Below are positions 31,055-46,700 of a DNA stretch of 64,000 bases, in pieces. The notes under the pieces were generated by a model. The model worked only from the letters and a program-made list of their open reading frames with translations, did no database searches and had not been told where the DNA came from. Both the position numbers and the translations under genes were made by a program. The number at the start of each line of letters is the position of its first letter. Position 1 is the stretch's first letter. This DNA comes from Megachile rotundata (taxonomy: Eukaryota > Arthropoda > Insecta > Hymenoptera > Megachilidae), in assembly GCF_050947335.1 (NCBI RefSeq), contig NC_134997.1:1426001-1490000 (forward strand), in the 5' to 3' direction.

Positions 31055-31850
31055 ACAATCACAGTCACGATCACACAATCACAATCACACAATCACAATC
31101 CCACAATCACAATCACACAATCACAGTCACACAATCGCAATCACACAATCGCACAGTCACAATCCCACAATCACGATCACCCAATCACGATCACCCAATC
31201 ACGATCACCCAATCACGATCACACAATCACGATCACACAATCACGATCACACAATCACGATCACACAATCACGATCACACAATCACACAGTCACAATCCC
31301 ACAATCACGATCACACAATCACGACCACACAGTCACAATCACACAATCGCAATCACAATCCCACAATCACAATAACACAATCACATTCACACAATCACAA
31401 TCACACAACCCCAACCACACAATCCCACAGTCACAATCCCACAATCACGATCACACAATGACGACCACACAGTCACGATCACACAATCGCCATCACACAA
31501 TCACAATCACACAACCACAATCACACAATCACAACCACACAATCACAATCACACAATCACAATCACACAATCACGATCACACAATCACGATCACACAATC
31601 ACGATCACACAATCACCATCACACAATCACGATCACAAAATCACGATCACAATCACGATCACACAATCACGATTACACAATCACGATCACAGAATCCTAA
31701 TCACACAATCAGGATCACACAATCACGATCACATAATCACGGTCACACAATCACGGTCACACAATCACGATCACACAATCACACAATCACAATCACAATC
31801 ACATAATCACAATCACACAATCACAATCACAATCACACAATCACAATCAA

Positions 31851-32130
31851 ACAATCACGATCGCACAATCACGATCGCACAATCACGATCGCACAATCAC
31901 GATCGCACAATCACGATCGCACAATCACGATCGCACAATCACGATCGCACAATCACGATCGCACAATCACGATCGCACATTCACGATCGCACAATCACGA
32001 TCGCACAATCACGATCGCACAATCACGATCGCACAATCACTATCGCACAATCACGATCGCACAATCACGATCGCACAATCACGATCGCACAATCACGATC
32101 GCACAATCACGATCGCACAATCACGATCGC
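31851..32130. repeat. CGATCG block, 20 units
   Basis: The variant units acattc and actatcgc are at units 10 and 14, one later than in its relatives. One unit was therefore gained in the left part. Confidence 0.95.
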
Positions 32131-33234
32131 ACAATCACGATCACACAATCACGACCACACAATCACACAGTCACAATCCCACAATCACGATCACACAATC
32201 GCAATCACAATCCCACAATCACAATGACACAATCACAGTCACGATCACACAATCACAGTCACACAATCTCAATCCCACAATCACAATCACACGATCACAG
32301 TCACACAATCACAATCACACAATCACACAGTCACGATCCCACAATCACGATCACACAATCACGACCACACAATCACGATGACACAATCACGATCACACAA
32401 TCACAATCACACAATCACAATCACACAATCGCAATCCCACAATCGCTATCATACAATCGCAATCACACAATCGCAATCACACAAACGCAATCACACGATC
32501 GCAATCACACGATCGCAATCACACGATCGCGATCACACGATCACGATCACACTATCACGATCACACAATCACAGTCACACAATCACAATCACACAGTCAC
32601 ACAATCACAATCACACAATCACAGTCACGATCACACAATCACAATCACACAATCTCAATCCCACAATCACAATCACACAATCACAGTCACACAATCACAA
32701 TCACACAATCACACAGTCACGATCCCACAATCACGATCACACAATCACGACCACACAATCACGATCACACAATCACGATCACACAATCACGACAACACAA
32801 TCACGACCACACAATCACGATCACACTATCACGATGACACAATGACGATCACACAATCACGATCACACAATCACGATCACACAATCACGATCACACAATC
32901 ACAATCACACAATCACGATCACACAATCACAATCACACAACCACAACCACACAATCACACAGTCACAATCCCACAATCACGATCACACAATCACGATCAC
33001 ACAGTCACAATCACACAATCGCAATCACAATCCCACAATCACAATCGCACAATCATAGACGCACAATCACAATCACACAACCACAACCACACAATCACAC
33101 AGTCACAATCCCACAATCACGATCACACAATCACGACCACACAGTCACGATCACACAATCACGATCACACTATCACGATCACACTATCACGATCACACAA
33201 TCACAGTCACACAATCACAATCACACAGTCACAC

Positions 33235-33306
33235 AATCACAATCACAATCACAATCACAATCACAATCACAATCACAATCACAATCACAATCACAATCAC
33301 AATCAT
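33235..33306. repeat. Hexamer tract (aatcac)12
   Basis: The counterpart of 5917, two repeats longer. Confidence 0.95.
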
Positions 33307-33748
33307 ACAATCACAGTCACGATCACACAATCACAATCACACAATCACAATCCCACAATCACAATCACACAATCACAGTCACACAATCGCAATCACACAA
33401 TCGCACAGTCACAATCCCACAATCACGATCACCCAATCACGATCACCCAATCACGATCACCCAATCACGATCACCCAATCACGATCACCCAATCACGATC
33501 ACACAATCGCGATCACACAATCACGATCACACAATCACGATCACACAATCACGATCACACAATCACGATCACACAATCACGATCACACAATCACGATCAC
33601 ACAATCACGATCACACAATCACGATCACACAATCACGATCACGCAATCCCACAATCCCGATCACACAACCACGACCACACAGTCACAATCACACAATCGC
33701 AATCACAATCACACAATCACAATCACACAATCACAATCACACAATCAA

Positions 33749-33902
33749 ACAATCGCAATCACACAATCGCAATCACACAATCGCAATCACACAATCGCAA
33801 TCACACAAACGCAATCACACAATCGCAATCACACAATCGCAATCACACAATCGCAATCACACAATCGCAATCACACAATCGCAATCACACAATCGCAATC
33901 AC
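33749..33902. repeat. acaatcgcaatcac block, 11 units
   Basis: The copy-2 counterpart of 6391, without the indel. Confidence 0.9.
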
Positions 33903-34406
33903 ACAATCACGATCACACAATCACGATCACACAATCACGATCACACTATCGCGATCACACAATCACGATCACACAATCACACAGTCACAATCCCACAATC
34001 GCGATCACACAATCGCGATCACACAATCGCGATCACACAATCGCGATCACACAATCGCGATCACACATTCGCGATCACACAATCACGACAACACAGTCAC
34101 GATCACACAATCGCAATCACACAATCACAATCATACAACCACAATCACACAATCACGACCACACAATCACGACCACACAATCACGATCACACAATCACGA
34201 TGACACTATCACGATCACACAATCACGATCACACAATCATGATCACACAATCACGATCACACAATCAGGATCACACAATCACGATCACATAATCACGGTC
34301 ACACAATCACGGTCACACAATCACGATCACACAATCACACAATCACAATCACAATCACATAATCACAATCACACAATCACAATCACAATCACACAATCAC
34401 AATCAA

Positions 34407-34672
34407 ACAATCACGATCGCACAATCACGATCGCACAATCACGATCGCACAATCACGATCGCACAATCACGATCGCACAATCACGATCGCACAATCACGA
34501 TCGCACAATCACGATCGCACATTCACGATCGCACAATCACGATCGCACAATCACGATCGCACAATCACGATCGCACAATCACTATCGCACAATCACGATC
34601 GCACAATCACGATCGCACAATCACGATCGCACAATCACGATCGCACAATCACGATCGCACAATCACGATCGC
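34407..34672. repeat. CGATCG block, 19 units
   Basis: The variant units are at 9 and 13, as in the blocks at 4547 and 7034. Confidence 0.95.
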
Positions 34673-35776
34673 ACAATCACGATCACACAATCACGACCAC
34701 ACAATCACACAGTCACAATCCCACAATCACGATCACACAATCGCAATCACAATCCCACAATCACAATGACACAATCACAGTCACGATCACACAATCACAG
34801 TCACACAATCTCAATCCCACAATCACAATCACACGATCACAGTCACACAATCACAATCACACAATCACACAGTCACGATCCCACAATCACGATCACACAA
34901 TCACGACCACACAATCACGATGACACAATCACGATCACACAATCACAATCACACAATCACAATCACACAATCGCAATCCCACAATCGCTATCATACAATC
35001 GCAATCACACAATCGCAATCACACAAACGCAATCACACGATCGCAATCACACGATCGCAATCACACGATCGCGATCACACGATCACGATCACACTATCAC
35101 GATCACACAATCACAGTCACAAAATCACAATCACACAGTCACACAATCACAATCACACAATCACAGTCACGATCACACAATCACAATCACACAATCTCAA
35201 TCCCACAATCACAATCACACAATCACAGTCACACAATCACAATCACACAATCACACAGTCACGATCCCACAATCACGATCACACAATCACGACCACACAA
35301 TCACGATCACACAATCACGATCACACAATCACGACAACACAATCACGACCACACAATCACGATCACACTATCACGATGACACAATGACGATCACACAATC
35401 ACGATCACACAATCACGATCACACAATCACGATCACACAATCACAATCACACAATCACGATCACACAATCACAATCACACAACCACAACCACACAATCAC
35501 ACAGTCACAATCCCACAATCACGATCACACAATCACGACCACACAGTCACAATCACACAATCGCAATCACAATCCCACAATCACAATCGCACAATCATAG
35601 ACGCACAATCACAATCACACAACCACAACCACACAATCACACAGTCACAATCCCACAATCACGATCACACAATCACGACCACACAGTCACGATCACACAA
35701 TCACGATCACACTATCACGATCACACTATCACGATCACACAATCACAGTCACACAATCACAATCACACAGTCACAC

Positions 35777-35848
35777 AATCACAATCACAATCACAATCAC
35801 AATCACAATCACAATCACAATCACAATCACAATCACAATCACAATCAT
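35777..35848. repeat. Hexamer tract (aatcac)12
   Basis: The counterpart of 8510, one repeat shorter. Confidence 0.95.
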
Positions 35849-36878
35849 ACAATCACAGTCACGATCACACAATCACAATCACACAATCACAATCCCACAA
35901 TCACAATCACACAATCACAGTCACACAATCGCAATCACACAATCGCACAGTCACAATCCCACAATCACGATCACCCAATCACGATCACCCAATCACGATC
36001 ACCCAATCACGATCACCCAATCACGATCACCCAATCACGATCACACAATCGCGATCACACAATCACGATCACACAATCACGATCACACAATCACGATCAC
36101 ACAATCACGATCACACAATCACGATCACACAATCACGATCACACAATCACGATCACACAATCACGATCACACAATCACGATCACACAATCACGATCACAC
36201 AATCACGATCACGCAATCCCACAATCCCGATCACACAATCACGACCACACAGTCACAATCACACAATCGCAATCACAATCACACAATCACAATCACACAA
36301 TCACGATCACACAATCACGATCACACAATCACGATCACACTATCGCGATCACACAATCACGATCACACAATCACACAGTCACAATCCCACAATCGCGATC
36401 ACACAATCGCGATCACACAATCGCGATCACACAATCGCGATCACACAATCGCGATCACACATTCGCGATCACACAATCACGACAACACAGTCACGATCAC
36501 ACAATCGCAATCACACAATCACAATCATACAACCACAATCACACAATCACGACCACACAATCACGACCACACAATCACGATCACACAATCACGATGACAC
36601 TATCACGATCACACAATCACGATCACACAATCATGATCACACAATCACGATCACACAATCACGATCACACAATCACGATCACAGAATCCTAATCACACTA
36701 TCAGGATCACACAATCACGATCACATAATCACGGTCACACAATCACGGTCACACAATCACGATCACACAATCACGATCACACAATCACACAATCACAATC
36801 ACAATCACATAATCACAATCACACAATCACAATCACACAATCACGATCACACAATCACGATCACACAATCACGATCAA

Positions 36879-37311
36879 ACAATCACGATCGCACAATCAC
36901 GATCGCACAATCACGATCGCACAATCACGATCGCACAATCACGATCGCACAATCACGATCGCACAATCACGATCGCACAATCACGATCGCACAATCACGA
37001 TCGCACAATCACGATCGCACAATCACGATCGCACAATCACGATCGCACAATCACGATCGCACAATCACGATCGCACAATCACGATCGCACAATCACGATC
37101 GCACAATCACGATCGCACAATCACGATCGCACAATCACGATCGCACAATCACGATCGCACAATCACGATCGCACAATCACGATCGCACAATCACGATCGC
37201 ACAATCACGATGCACAATCACGATCGCACAATCACGATCGCACAATCACGATCGCACAATCACGATCGCACAATCACGATCGCACAATCACGATCGCACA
37301 ATCACGATCGC
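36879..37311. repeat. CGATCG block, 31 units, one shortened to 13 bp
   Basis: The counterpart of 9738 with five more units. It carries the same cgatgcac lesion at 37208. Confidence 0.95.
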
Positions 37312-38715
37312 ACAATCACGATCCCACAATCACAACCACACAATCACACAGTCACAATCCCACAATCACGATCACACAATCGCAATCACAATCCCACAAT
37401 CACAATGACACAATCACAGTCACGATCACACAATCACAATCACACAATCTCAATCCCACAATCACAATCGCACAATCACAATCGCACTATCACAATCGCA
37501 CTATCACAATCCCACTATCACAATCGCACAATCACAATCGCACAATCACAATCGCGCAGTCCCAATCGCACTGTCACAATCGCACTGTCACAATCGCACT
37601 GTCACAATCGCACAATCACAATCGCACAATCACAATCGCACTATCACAATCGCACTATCACAATCACAATCACACAATCACAGTCACGATCACACAATCA
37701 CAATCACACAATCTCAATCCCACAATCACAATCACACAATCACAGTCACACAATCACAATCACACAATCACACAGTCACGATCCCACAATCACGATCACA
37801 CAATCACGACCACACAATCACGATGACACAATCACGATCACACAATCACAATCACACAATCACAATCACACAATCGCAATCCCACAATCGCAATCATACA
37901 ATCGCAATCACACAATCGCAATCACACAAACGCAATCACACGATCGCAATCACACGATCGCAATCACACGATCGCGATCACACGATCGCGATCACACGAT
38001 CACGATCACACTATCACGATCACACAATCACAGTCACACAATCACAATCACACAGTCACACAATCACAATCACACAATCACAGTCACGATCACACAATCA
38101 CAATCACACAATCTCAATCCCACAATCACAATCACACAATCACAGTCACACAATCACAATCACACAATCACACAGTCACGATCCCACAATCACGATCACA
38201 CAATCACGACCACACAATCACGATCACACAATCACAATCACACAATCACGATCACACAATCACGATCACACAATCACGACAACACAATCACGACCACACA
38301 ATCACGATCACACTATCACGATGACACAATCACGATCACACAATCACGATCACACAATCACAATCACACAATCACGATCACACAATCACAATCACACAAC
38401 CACAACCACACAATCACACAGTCACAATCCCACAATCACGATCACACAATCACGACCACACAGTCACAATCACACAATCGCAATCACAATCCCACAATCA
38501 CAATCGCACAATCATAGTCACACAATCACAATCACACAACCACAACCACACAATCACACAGTCACAATCCCACAATCACGATCACACAATCACGACCACA
38601 CAGTCACGATCACACAATCACGATCACACTATCACGATCACACTATCACGATCACACAATCACAGTCACACAATCACAATCACACAGTCACACAATCACA
38701 ATCACACAGTCACAC

Positions 38716-38781
38716 AATCACAATCACAATCACTATCACAATCACAATCACAATCACAATCACAATCACAATCACAATCAT
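38716..38781. repeat. Hexamer tract, 11 repeats with one variant
   Basis: The counterpart of 11505. It contains a single tatcac repeat near its start. Confidence 0.93.
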
Positions 38782-39791
38782 ACAATCACAGTCACGATCA
38801 CACAATCACAATCACACAATCACAATCCCACAATCACAATCACACAATCACAGTCACACAATCGCAATCACACAATCGCACAGTCACAATCCCACAATCA
38901 CGATCACCCAATCACGATCACCCAATCACGATCACCCAATCACGATCACACAATCACGATCACACAATCACGATCACACAATCACGATCACACAATCACG
39001 ATCACACAATCACACAGTCACAATCCCACATTCACGATCACACAATCACGACCACACAGTCACAATCACACAATCGCAATCACAATCCCACAATCACAAT
39101 CACACAATCACATTCACACAATCACAATCACACAACCCCAACCACACAATCCCACAGTCACAATCCCACAATCACAATCACACAATCCCATTCACACAAT
39201 CACAATCACACAACCCCAACCACACAATCCCACAGTCACAATCCCACAACCACGATCACACAATCACGACCACACAGTCACGATCACACAATCGCCATCA
39301 CACAATCACAATCACACAACCACAATCACACAATCACAACCACACAATCACAATCACACAATCACAATCACACAATCACGATCACACAATCACGATCACA
39401 CAATCACGATCACACAATCACCATCACACAATCACGATCACAAAATCACGATCACAATCACGATCACACAATCACGATTACACAATCACGATCACAGAAT
39501 CCTAATCACACAATCAGGATCACACAATCACGATCACATAATCACGGTCACACAATCACGGTCACACAATCACGATCACACAATCACTATCACACAATCA
39601 CGATCACACAATCACGATCACACAATCACACAATCACTATCACACAATCACGATCACACAATCACGATCACACAATCACGATCACACAATCACGATCACA
39701 CAATCACGATCTCACAGTCACACAATCACAATCACAATCACACAATAACACAGTCACAATCCCACAATCACTATCACACAATCACAATCAC

Positions 39792-40001
39792 ACAATCGCA
39801 ATCACACAATCGCAATCACACAATCGCAATCACACAATCGCAATCACACAATCGCAATCACACAATCGCAATCACACAATCGCAATCACACAATCGCAAT
39901 CACACAATCGCAATCACGCAATCGCAATCACACAATCGCAATCACACAATCGCAATCACACAATCGCAATCACACAATCGCAATCACACAATCGCAATAA
40001 C
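39792..40001. repeat. acaatcgcaatcac block, 15 units
   Basis: The counterpart of 14181, with the same gcaataac end. Confidence 0.92.
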
Positions 40002-41023
40002 ACAATCACAATCACACAATCACAATAACACATTCACACAATCACGATCACACAATCACAATCACACAGTCACACAATCACAATCACAATCACAATCACA
40101 ATCACACAATCACACAGTCACAATTACTCAATCACGATCACACAATCCCGGTCACACAGTCACGATCACGCAATCACGATCACACAATCACGGTCGCACA
40201 ATCACAATCACACAGTCACACTATCACGATCACACAATCACGACCACACAGTCACGATCACACAATCACGATCACACAATCACGATCACACAATCACAAT
40301 CACACAACCACAACCACACAATCCCACAGTCACAATCCCACAATCACGATCACACAATCACGACCACACAGTCACGATCACACAATCGCAATCACACAAT
40401 CACAATCACACAACCACAATCACACAACCACAACAACACAATCACAATCACACAATCACGATCACACAATCACCATCACACAATCACGATCACAACATCA
40501 CGATCACAATCACAATCCCACAATCACAATCACACAGTCACATTCACAGAATCACAATCACACAACCACAACCACACAATCCCACAGTCACAATCCCACA
40601 ATCACGATCACACAATCACGACCACACAGTCACGATCACACAATCGCAATCACACAATTACAATCACACAACCACAATCACACAATCACAACCACACAAT
40701 CACAATCACACAATCACAATCACACAATCACGATCACACAATCACGATCACACAATCACGATCACACAATCACCATCACACAATCACGATCACAACACGA
40801 CGATCACAATCACGATCACACAATCACGATTACACAATCACGATCACAGAATCCTAATCACACAATCAGGATCACACAATCACGATCACATAATCACGGT
40901 CACACAATCACGGTCACACAATCACGATCACACAATCACGATCACACAATCACACAATCACACAATCACAATCACAATCACATAATCACAATCACACAAT
41001 CACAATCACACAAACACAATCAA

Positions 41024-41051
41024 ACAATCACGATCGCACAATCACGATCGC
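41024..41051. repeat. CGATCG block, 2 units
   Basis: The shortest block, equivalent to the 4-unit blocks at 15435 and 20523. Confidence 0.9.
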
Positions 41052-42603
41052 ACAATCACGATCACACAATCACAACCACACAATCACACAGTCACAATCC
41101 CACAATCACGATCACACAATCGCAATCACAATCCCACAATCACAATGACACAATCACAGTCACGATCACACAATCCCAATCACACAATCTCAATCCCACA
41201 ATCACAATCGCACAATCACAATCGCACTATCACAATCGCACTATCACAATCGCACTATCACAATCGCACTATCACAATCGCACAATCACAATCGCACAAT
41301 CACAATCGCGCAGTCCCAATCGCACTGTCACAATCGCACTGTCACAATCGCACTGTCACAATCGCACAATCACAATCGCACAATCACAATCGCACAATCA
41401 CAATCGCACTATCACAATCGCACTATCACAATCGCACTATCACAATCACACGATCACAATCACACGATCACAATCACACTATCACGATCACACAATCACA
41501 GTCACACAATCACAATCACACAGTCACACAATCACAATCACACAATCACAGTCACGATCACACAATCACAATTACACAATCTCAATCCCACAATCACAAT
41601 CACACAATCACAGTCACACAATCACAATCACACAATCACACAGTCACGATCCCACAATCACGATCACACAATCACGACCACACAATCACGATGACACAAT
41701 CACGATCACACAATCACAATCACACAATCACAATCACACAATCGCAATCCCACAATCGCAATCATACAATCGCAATCACACAATCGCAATCACACAAACG
41801 CAATCACACGATCGCAATCACACGATCGCAATCACACGATCGCAATCACACGATCGCAATCACACGATCGCGATCACACGATCACGATCACACTATCACG
41901 ATCACACAATCACAGTCACACAATCACAATCACACAGTCACACAATCACAATCACACAATCACAGTCACGATCACACAATCACAATCACACAATCTCAAT
42001 CCCACAATCACAATCACACAATCACAGTCACACAATCACAATCACACAATCACACAGTCACGATCCCACAATCACGATCACACAATCACGACCACACAAT
42101 CACGATCACACAATCACAATCACACAATCACGATCACACAATCACGATCACACAATCACGACAACACAATCACGACCACACAATCACGATCACACTATCA
42201 CGATGACACAATCACGATCACACAATCACGATCACACAATCACGATCACACAATCACGATCACACAATCACAATCACACAATCACGATCACACAATCACA
42301 ATCACACAACCACAACCACACAATCACACAGTCACAATCCCACAATCACGATCACACAATCACGACCACACAGTCACAATCACACAATCGCAATCACAAT
42401 CCCACAATCACAATCGCACAATCACAGTCACACAATCACAATCACACAACCACAACCACACAATCACACAGTCACAATCCCACAATCACGATCACACAAT
42501 CACGACCACACAGTCACGATCACACAATCACGATCACACTATCACGATCACACTATCACGATCACACAATCACAGTCACACAATCACAATCACACAGTCA
42601 CAC

Positions 42604-42711
42604 AATCACAATCACAATCACAATCACAATCACAATCACAATCACAATCACAATCACAATCACAATCACAATCACAATCACAATCACAATCACAATCACA
42701 ATCACAATCAT
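42604..42711. repeat. Hexamer tract (aatcac)18
   Basis: The counterpart of 17043 and 22131. It lacks their aatccc repeat. Confidence 0.95.
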
Positions 42712-43400
42712 ACAATCACAGTCACGATCACACAATCACAATCACACAATCACAATCCCACAATCACAATCACACAATCACAGTCACACAATCACAATCA
42801 CACAATCGCACAGTCACAATCCCACAATCACGATCACCCAATCACGATCACCCAATCACTATCACCCAATCACGATCACACAATCACGATCACACAATCA
42901 CGATCACACAATCACGATCACACAATCACGATCACACAATCACGATCACACAATCACACAGTCACAATCCCACAATCACGATCACACAATCACGACCACA
43001 CAGTCACAATCACACAATCGCAATCACAATCCCACAATCACAATCACACAATCACATTCACACAATCACAATCACACAACCCCAACCACACAATCCCACA
43101 GTCACAATCCCACAATCACGATCACACAATCACGACCACACAGTCACGATCACACAATCGCCATCACACAATCACAATCACACAACCACAATCACACAAT
43201 CACAACCACACATTCACAATCACACAATCACAATCACACAATCACGATCACACAATCACGATCACACAATCACGATCACACAATCACCATCACACAATCA
43301 CGATCACAAAATCACGATCACAATCACGATCACACAATCACGATTACACAATCACGATCACAGAATCCTAATCACACAATCAGGATCACACAATCACGAT

Positions 43401-45878
43401 CAGATAATCACGGTCACACAATCACGGTCACGCAATCACGATCACACAATCACGATCACACAATCACACAGACACAATCCCACAATCGCGATCACACAAT
43501 CGCGATCACACAATCGCGATCACACAATCGCGATCACACAATCGCGATCACACATTCGCGATCACACAATCACGACAACACAGTCACGATCACACAATCG
43601 CAATCACACAATCACAATCATACAACCACAATCACACAATCACGACCACACAATCACGACCACACAATCACGATCACACAATCACGATGACACTATCACG
43701 ATCACACAATCACGATCACGCAATCATGATCACAAAATCACGATCACACAATCACAATCACACAATCACGATCACACAATCACGATCACACAATCACAAT
43801 CACACAACCACAACCACACAATCACACAGTCACAATCCCACAATCACGATCACACAATCACGACCACACAGTCACAATCACACAATCGCAATCACAATCC
43901 CACAATCACAATCACACAATCACATTCACACAATCACAATCACACAACCCCAACCACACAATCCCACAGTCACAATCCCACAATCACGATCACACAATCA
44001 CGACCACACAGTCACGATCACACAATCGCAATCACACAATTACAATCACACAACCACAATCACACAATCACAATCACACAATCACAACCACACAATCACA
44101 ATCACACAATCACAATCACACAATCACGATCACACAATCACGATCACACAATCACGATCACACAATCACCATCACACAATCACGATCACAAAACGACGAT
44201 CACAATCACGATCACACAATCACGATTACACAATCACGATCACAGAATCCTAATCACACAATCAGGATCACACAATCACGATCACATAATCACGGTCACA
44301 CAATCACGATCACACAATCACGATCACACAATCACACAATCACAATCACAATCACATAATCACAATCACACAATCACAATCACAATCACACAATCACAAT
44401 CAAACAATCACGATCGCACAATCATGATCGCACAATCACGATCGCACAATCACGATCGCACAATCACGATCGCACAATCACGATCGCACAATCACGATCG
44501 CACAATCACGATCGCACAATCACGATCGCACAATCACGATCGCACAATCACGATCGCACAATCACGATCGCACAATCACGATCGCACAATCACGATCGCA
44601 CAATCACGATCGCACAATCACGATCACACAATCACAACCACACAATCACACAGTCACAATCCCACAATCACGATCACACAATCGCAATCACAATCCCACA
44701 ATCACAATGACACAATCACAGTCACGATCACACAATCACAATCACACAATCTCAATCCCACAATCACAATCGCACAATCACAATCGCACTATCACAATCG
44801 CACTATCACAATCGCACTATCACAATCGCACAATCACAATCGCACAATCACAATCGCGCAGTCCCAATCGCACTGTCACAATCGCACTGTCACAATCGCA
44901 CTGTCACAATCGCACAATCACAATCGCACAATCACAATCGCACTATCACAATCGCACTATCACAATCGCACTATCACAATCGCACTATCACGATCACACA
45001 ATCACAGTCACACAATCACAATCACACAGTCACACAATCACAATCACACAATCACAGTCACGATCACACAATCACAATCACACAATCTCAATCCCACAAT
45101 CACAATCACACAATCACAGTCACACAATCACAATCACACAATCACACAGTCACGATCCCACAATCACGATCACACAATCACGACCACACAATCACGATGA
45201 CACAATCACGATCACACAATCACAATCACACAATCAAAATCACACAATCGCAATCCCACAATCGCAATCATACAATCGCAATCACAAAATCGCAATCACA
45301 CAAACGCAATCACACGATCGCAATCACACGATCGCAATCACACGATCGCAATCACACGATCGCGATCACACGATCACGATCACACTATCACGATCACACA
45401 ATCACAGTCACACAATCACAATCACACAGTCACACAATCACAATCACACAATCACAGTCACGATCACACAATCACAATCACACAATCTCAATCCCACAAT
45501 CACAATCACACAATCACAGTCACACAATCACAATCACACAATCACACAGTCACGATCCCACAATCACGATCACACAATCACGACCACACAATCACGATCA
45601 CACAATCACAATCACACAATCACGATCACACAATCACGATCACACAATCACGACAACACAATCACGACCACACAATCACGATCACACTATCACGATGACA
45701 CAATCACGATCACACAATCACGATCACACAATCACGATCACACAATCACGATCACACAATCACAATCACACAATCACGATCACACAATCACAATCACACA
45801 ACCACAACCATACAATCACACAGTCACAATCCCACAATCACGATCACACAATCACGATCACAATCACGATCACACAAT
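43401..45878. repeat. Mosaic stretch of 14-mer variants
   Basis: The stretch begins with acaatcgcgatcac units like those near 6.6 and 9.3 kb. It then has CCTAAT at 44244, a 15-unit CGATCG block whose second unit reads catgatcg, and a composite block resembling 10.2-11.2 kb. No gene is visible. Confidence 0.75.
44404..44613. repeat. CGATCG block, 15 units
   Basis: The second unit reads catgatcg, a CG to TG change that is otherwise rare here. Confidence 0.95.
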
Positions 45879-46700
45879 CACGATTACACAATCACGATCA
45901 CAGAATCCTAATCACACAATCAGGATCACACAATCACGATCACATAATCACGGTCACACAATCACGGTCACACAATCACGATCACACAATCACGATCACA
46001 CAATCACGACCACACAGTCGCAATCACACAATCGCAATCACACAATCGCAATCACACAATCGCAATCACACAATCGCAATCACACAAACGCAATCACACA
46101 ATCGCAATCACACAACCGCAATCACACAATCGCAATCACACAATCGCAATCACACAATCGCAATAACACAATCAAACAATCACACAATCACACTGTCGCA
46201 ATCCCACAATCACGATCACACAATCACGACCACACAGTCACAATCACACAATCGCAATCACAGTCCCACAATCACAATCACACAATCACAGTCACACAAT
46301 CACAAACGCACAACCACAACCACACAATCACACAGTCACAATCCCACAATCACGATCACACAATCACGACCACACACTCACGATCACACAATCGCAATCA
46401 CACAATCACAATCACACAACCACAATCACACAACCACAATCACACAATCACAATCACACCATCACTATCACACAATCACGATCACACAATCACGATCACA
46501 CAATCTCGATCACACAATCACGATCACACAATCACCATCACACAATCACCATCACACAATCACGATCACACAATCACGATCACACAATCACGATCACACA
46601 ATCACGATCACACAATCACGACCACACAATCACGATCACACAATCACAATCACACAATCACCATCACACAATCACAATCACACAATCACAATCACACAGT
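45879..46700. repeat. 822-bp tandem duplication, unit 1
   Basis: The cacgattaca variant at 45879 recurs at 46701. The CCTAAT marker (45902 and 46724) and cacacagtcg (46011 and 46833) keep the same 822-bp offset. The unit contains an acaatcgc block ending in gcaataac, acaaacgcac, and an actatc/atctcg stretch. Confidence 0.9.
46026..46167. repeat. acaatcgcaatcac block, about 10 units
   Basis: It lies in unit 1 of the 822-bp duplication, contains acaaacgc and acaaccgc units and ends in gcaataac. Its partner is at about 46848-46989. Confidence 0.88.

Larger units (their letters stand above)
27317..39495. repeat. Higher-order segment, copy 2
   Basis: This is a copy of 1-12226, aligned by shared rare variants: aaaacgacg at 27401, CCTAAT markers at 27455, 31691 and 36683, the ccacaataac variant near 30713, and the gatgcac 13-mer at 37208. 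It carries both 2.5-kb sub-repeats (acaatcagga at 31705 and 34261, spacing 2,556). Its last CGATCG block is longer, 31 units versus 26. Confidence 0.88.
39496..43400. repeat. Copy of the 13.9-17.8 kb segment
   Basis: The marker at 39496 corresponds to 13871 (offset 25,625), gatctcacag at 39708 to 14097, and the ATG variant at 41145 to 15584 (offset 25,561). Its CGATCG block is reduced to 2 units, compared with 4 at 15.4 and 20.5 kb. Near 43.4 kb it switches to acaatcgcgatcac units resembling 6.6 kb, so the join there looks recombinant. Confidence 0.85.
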
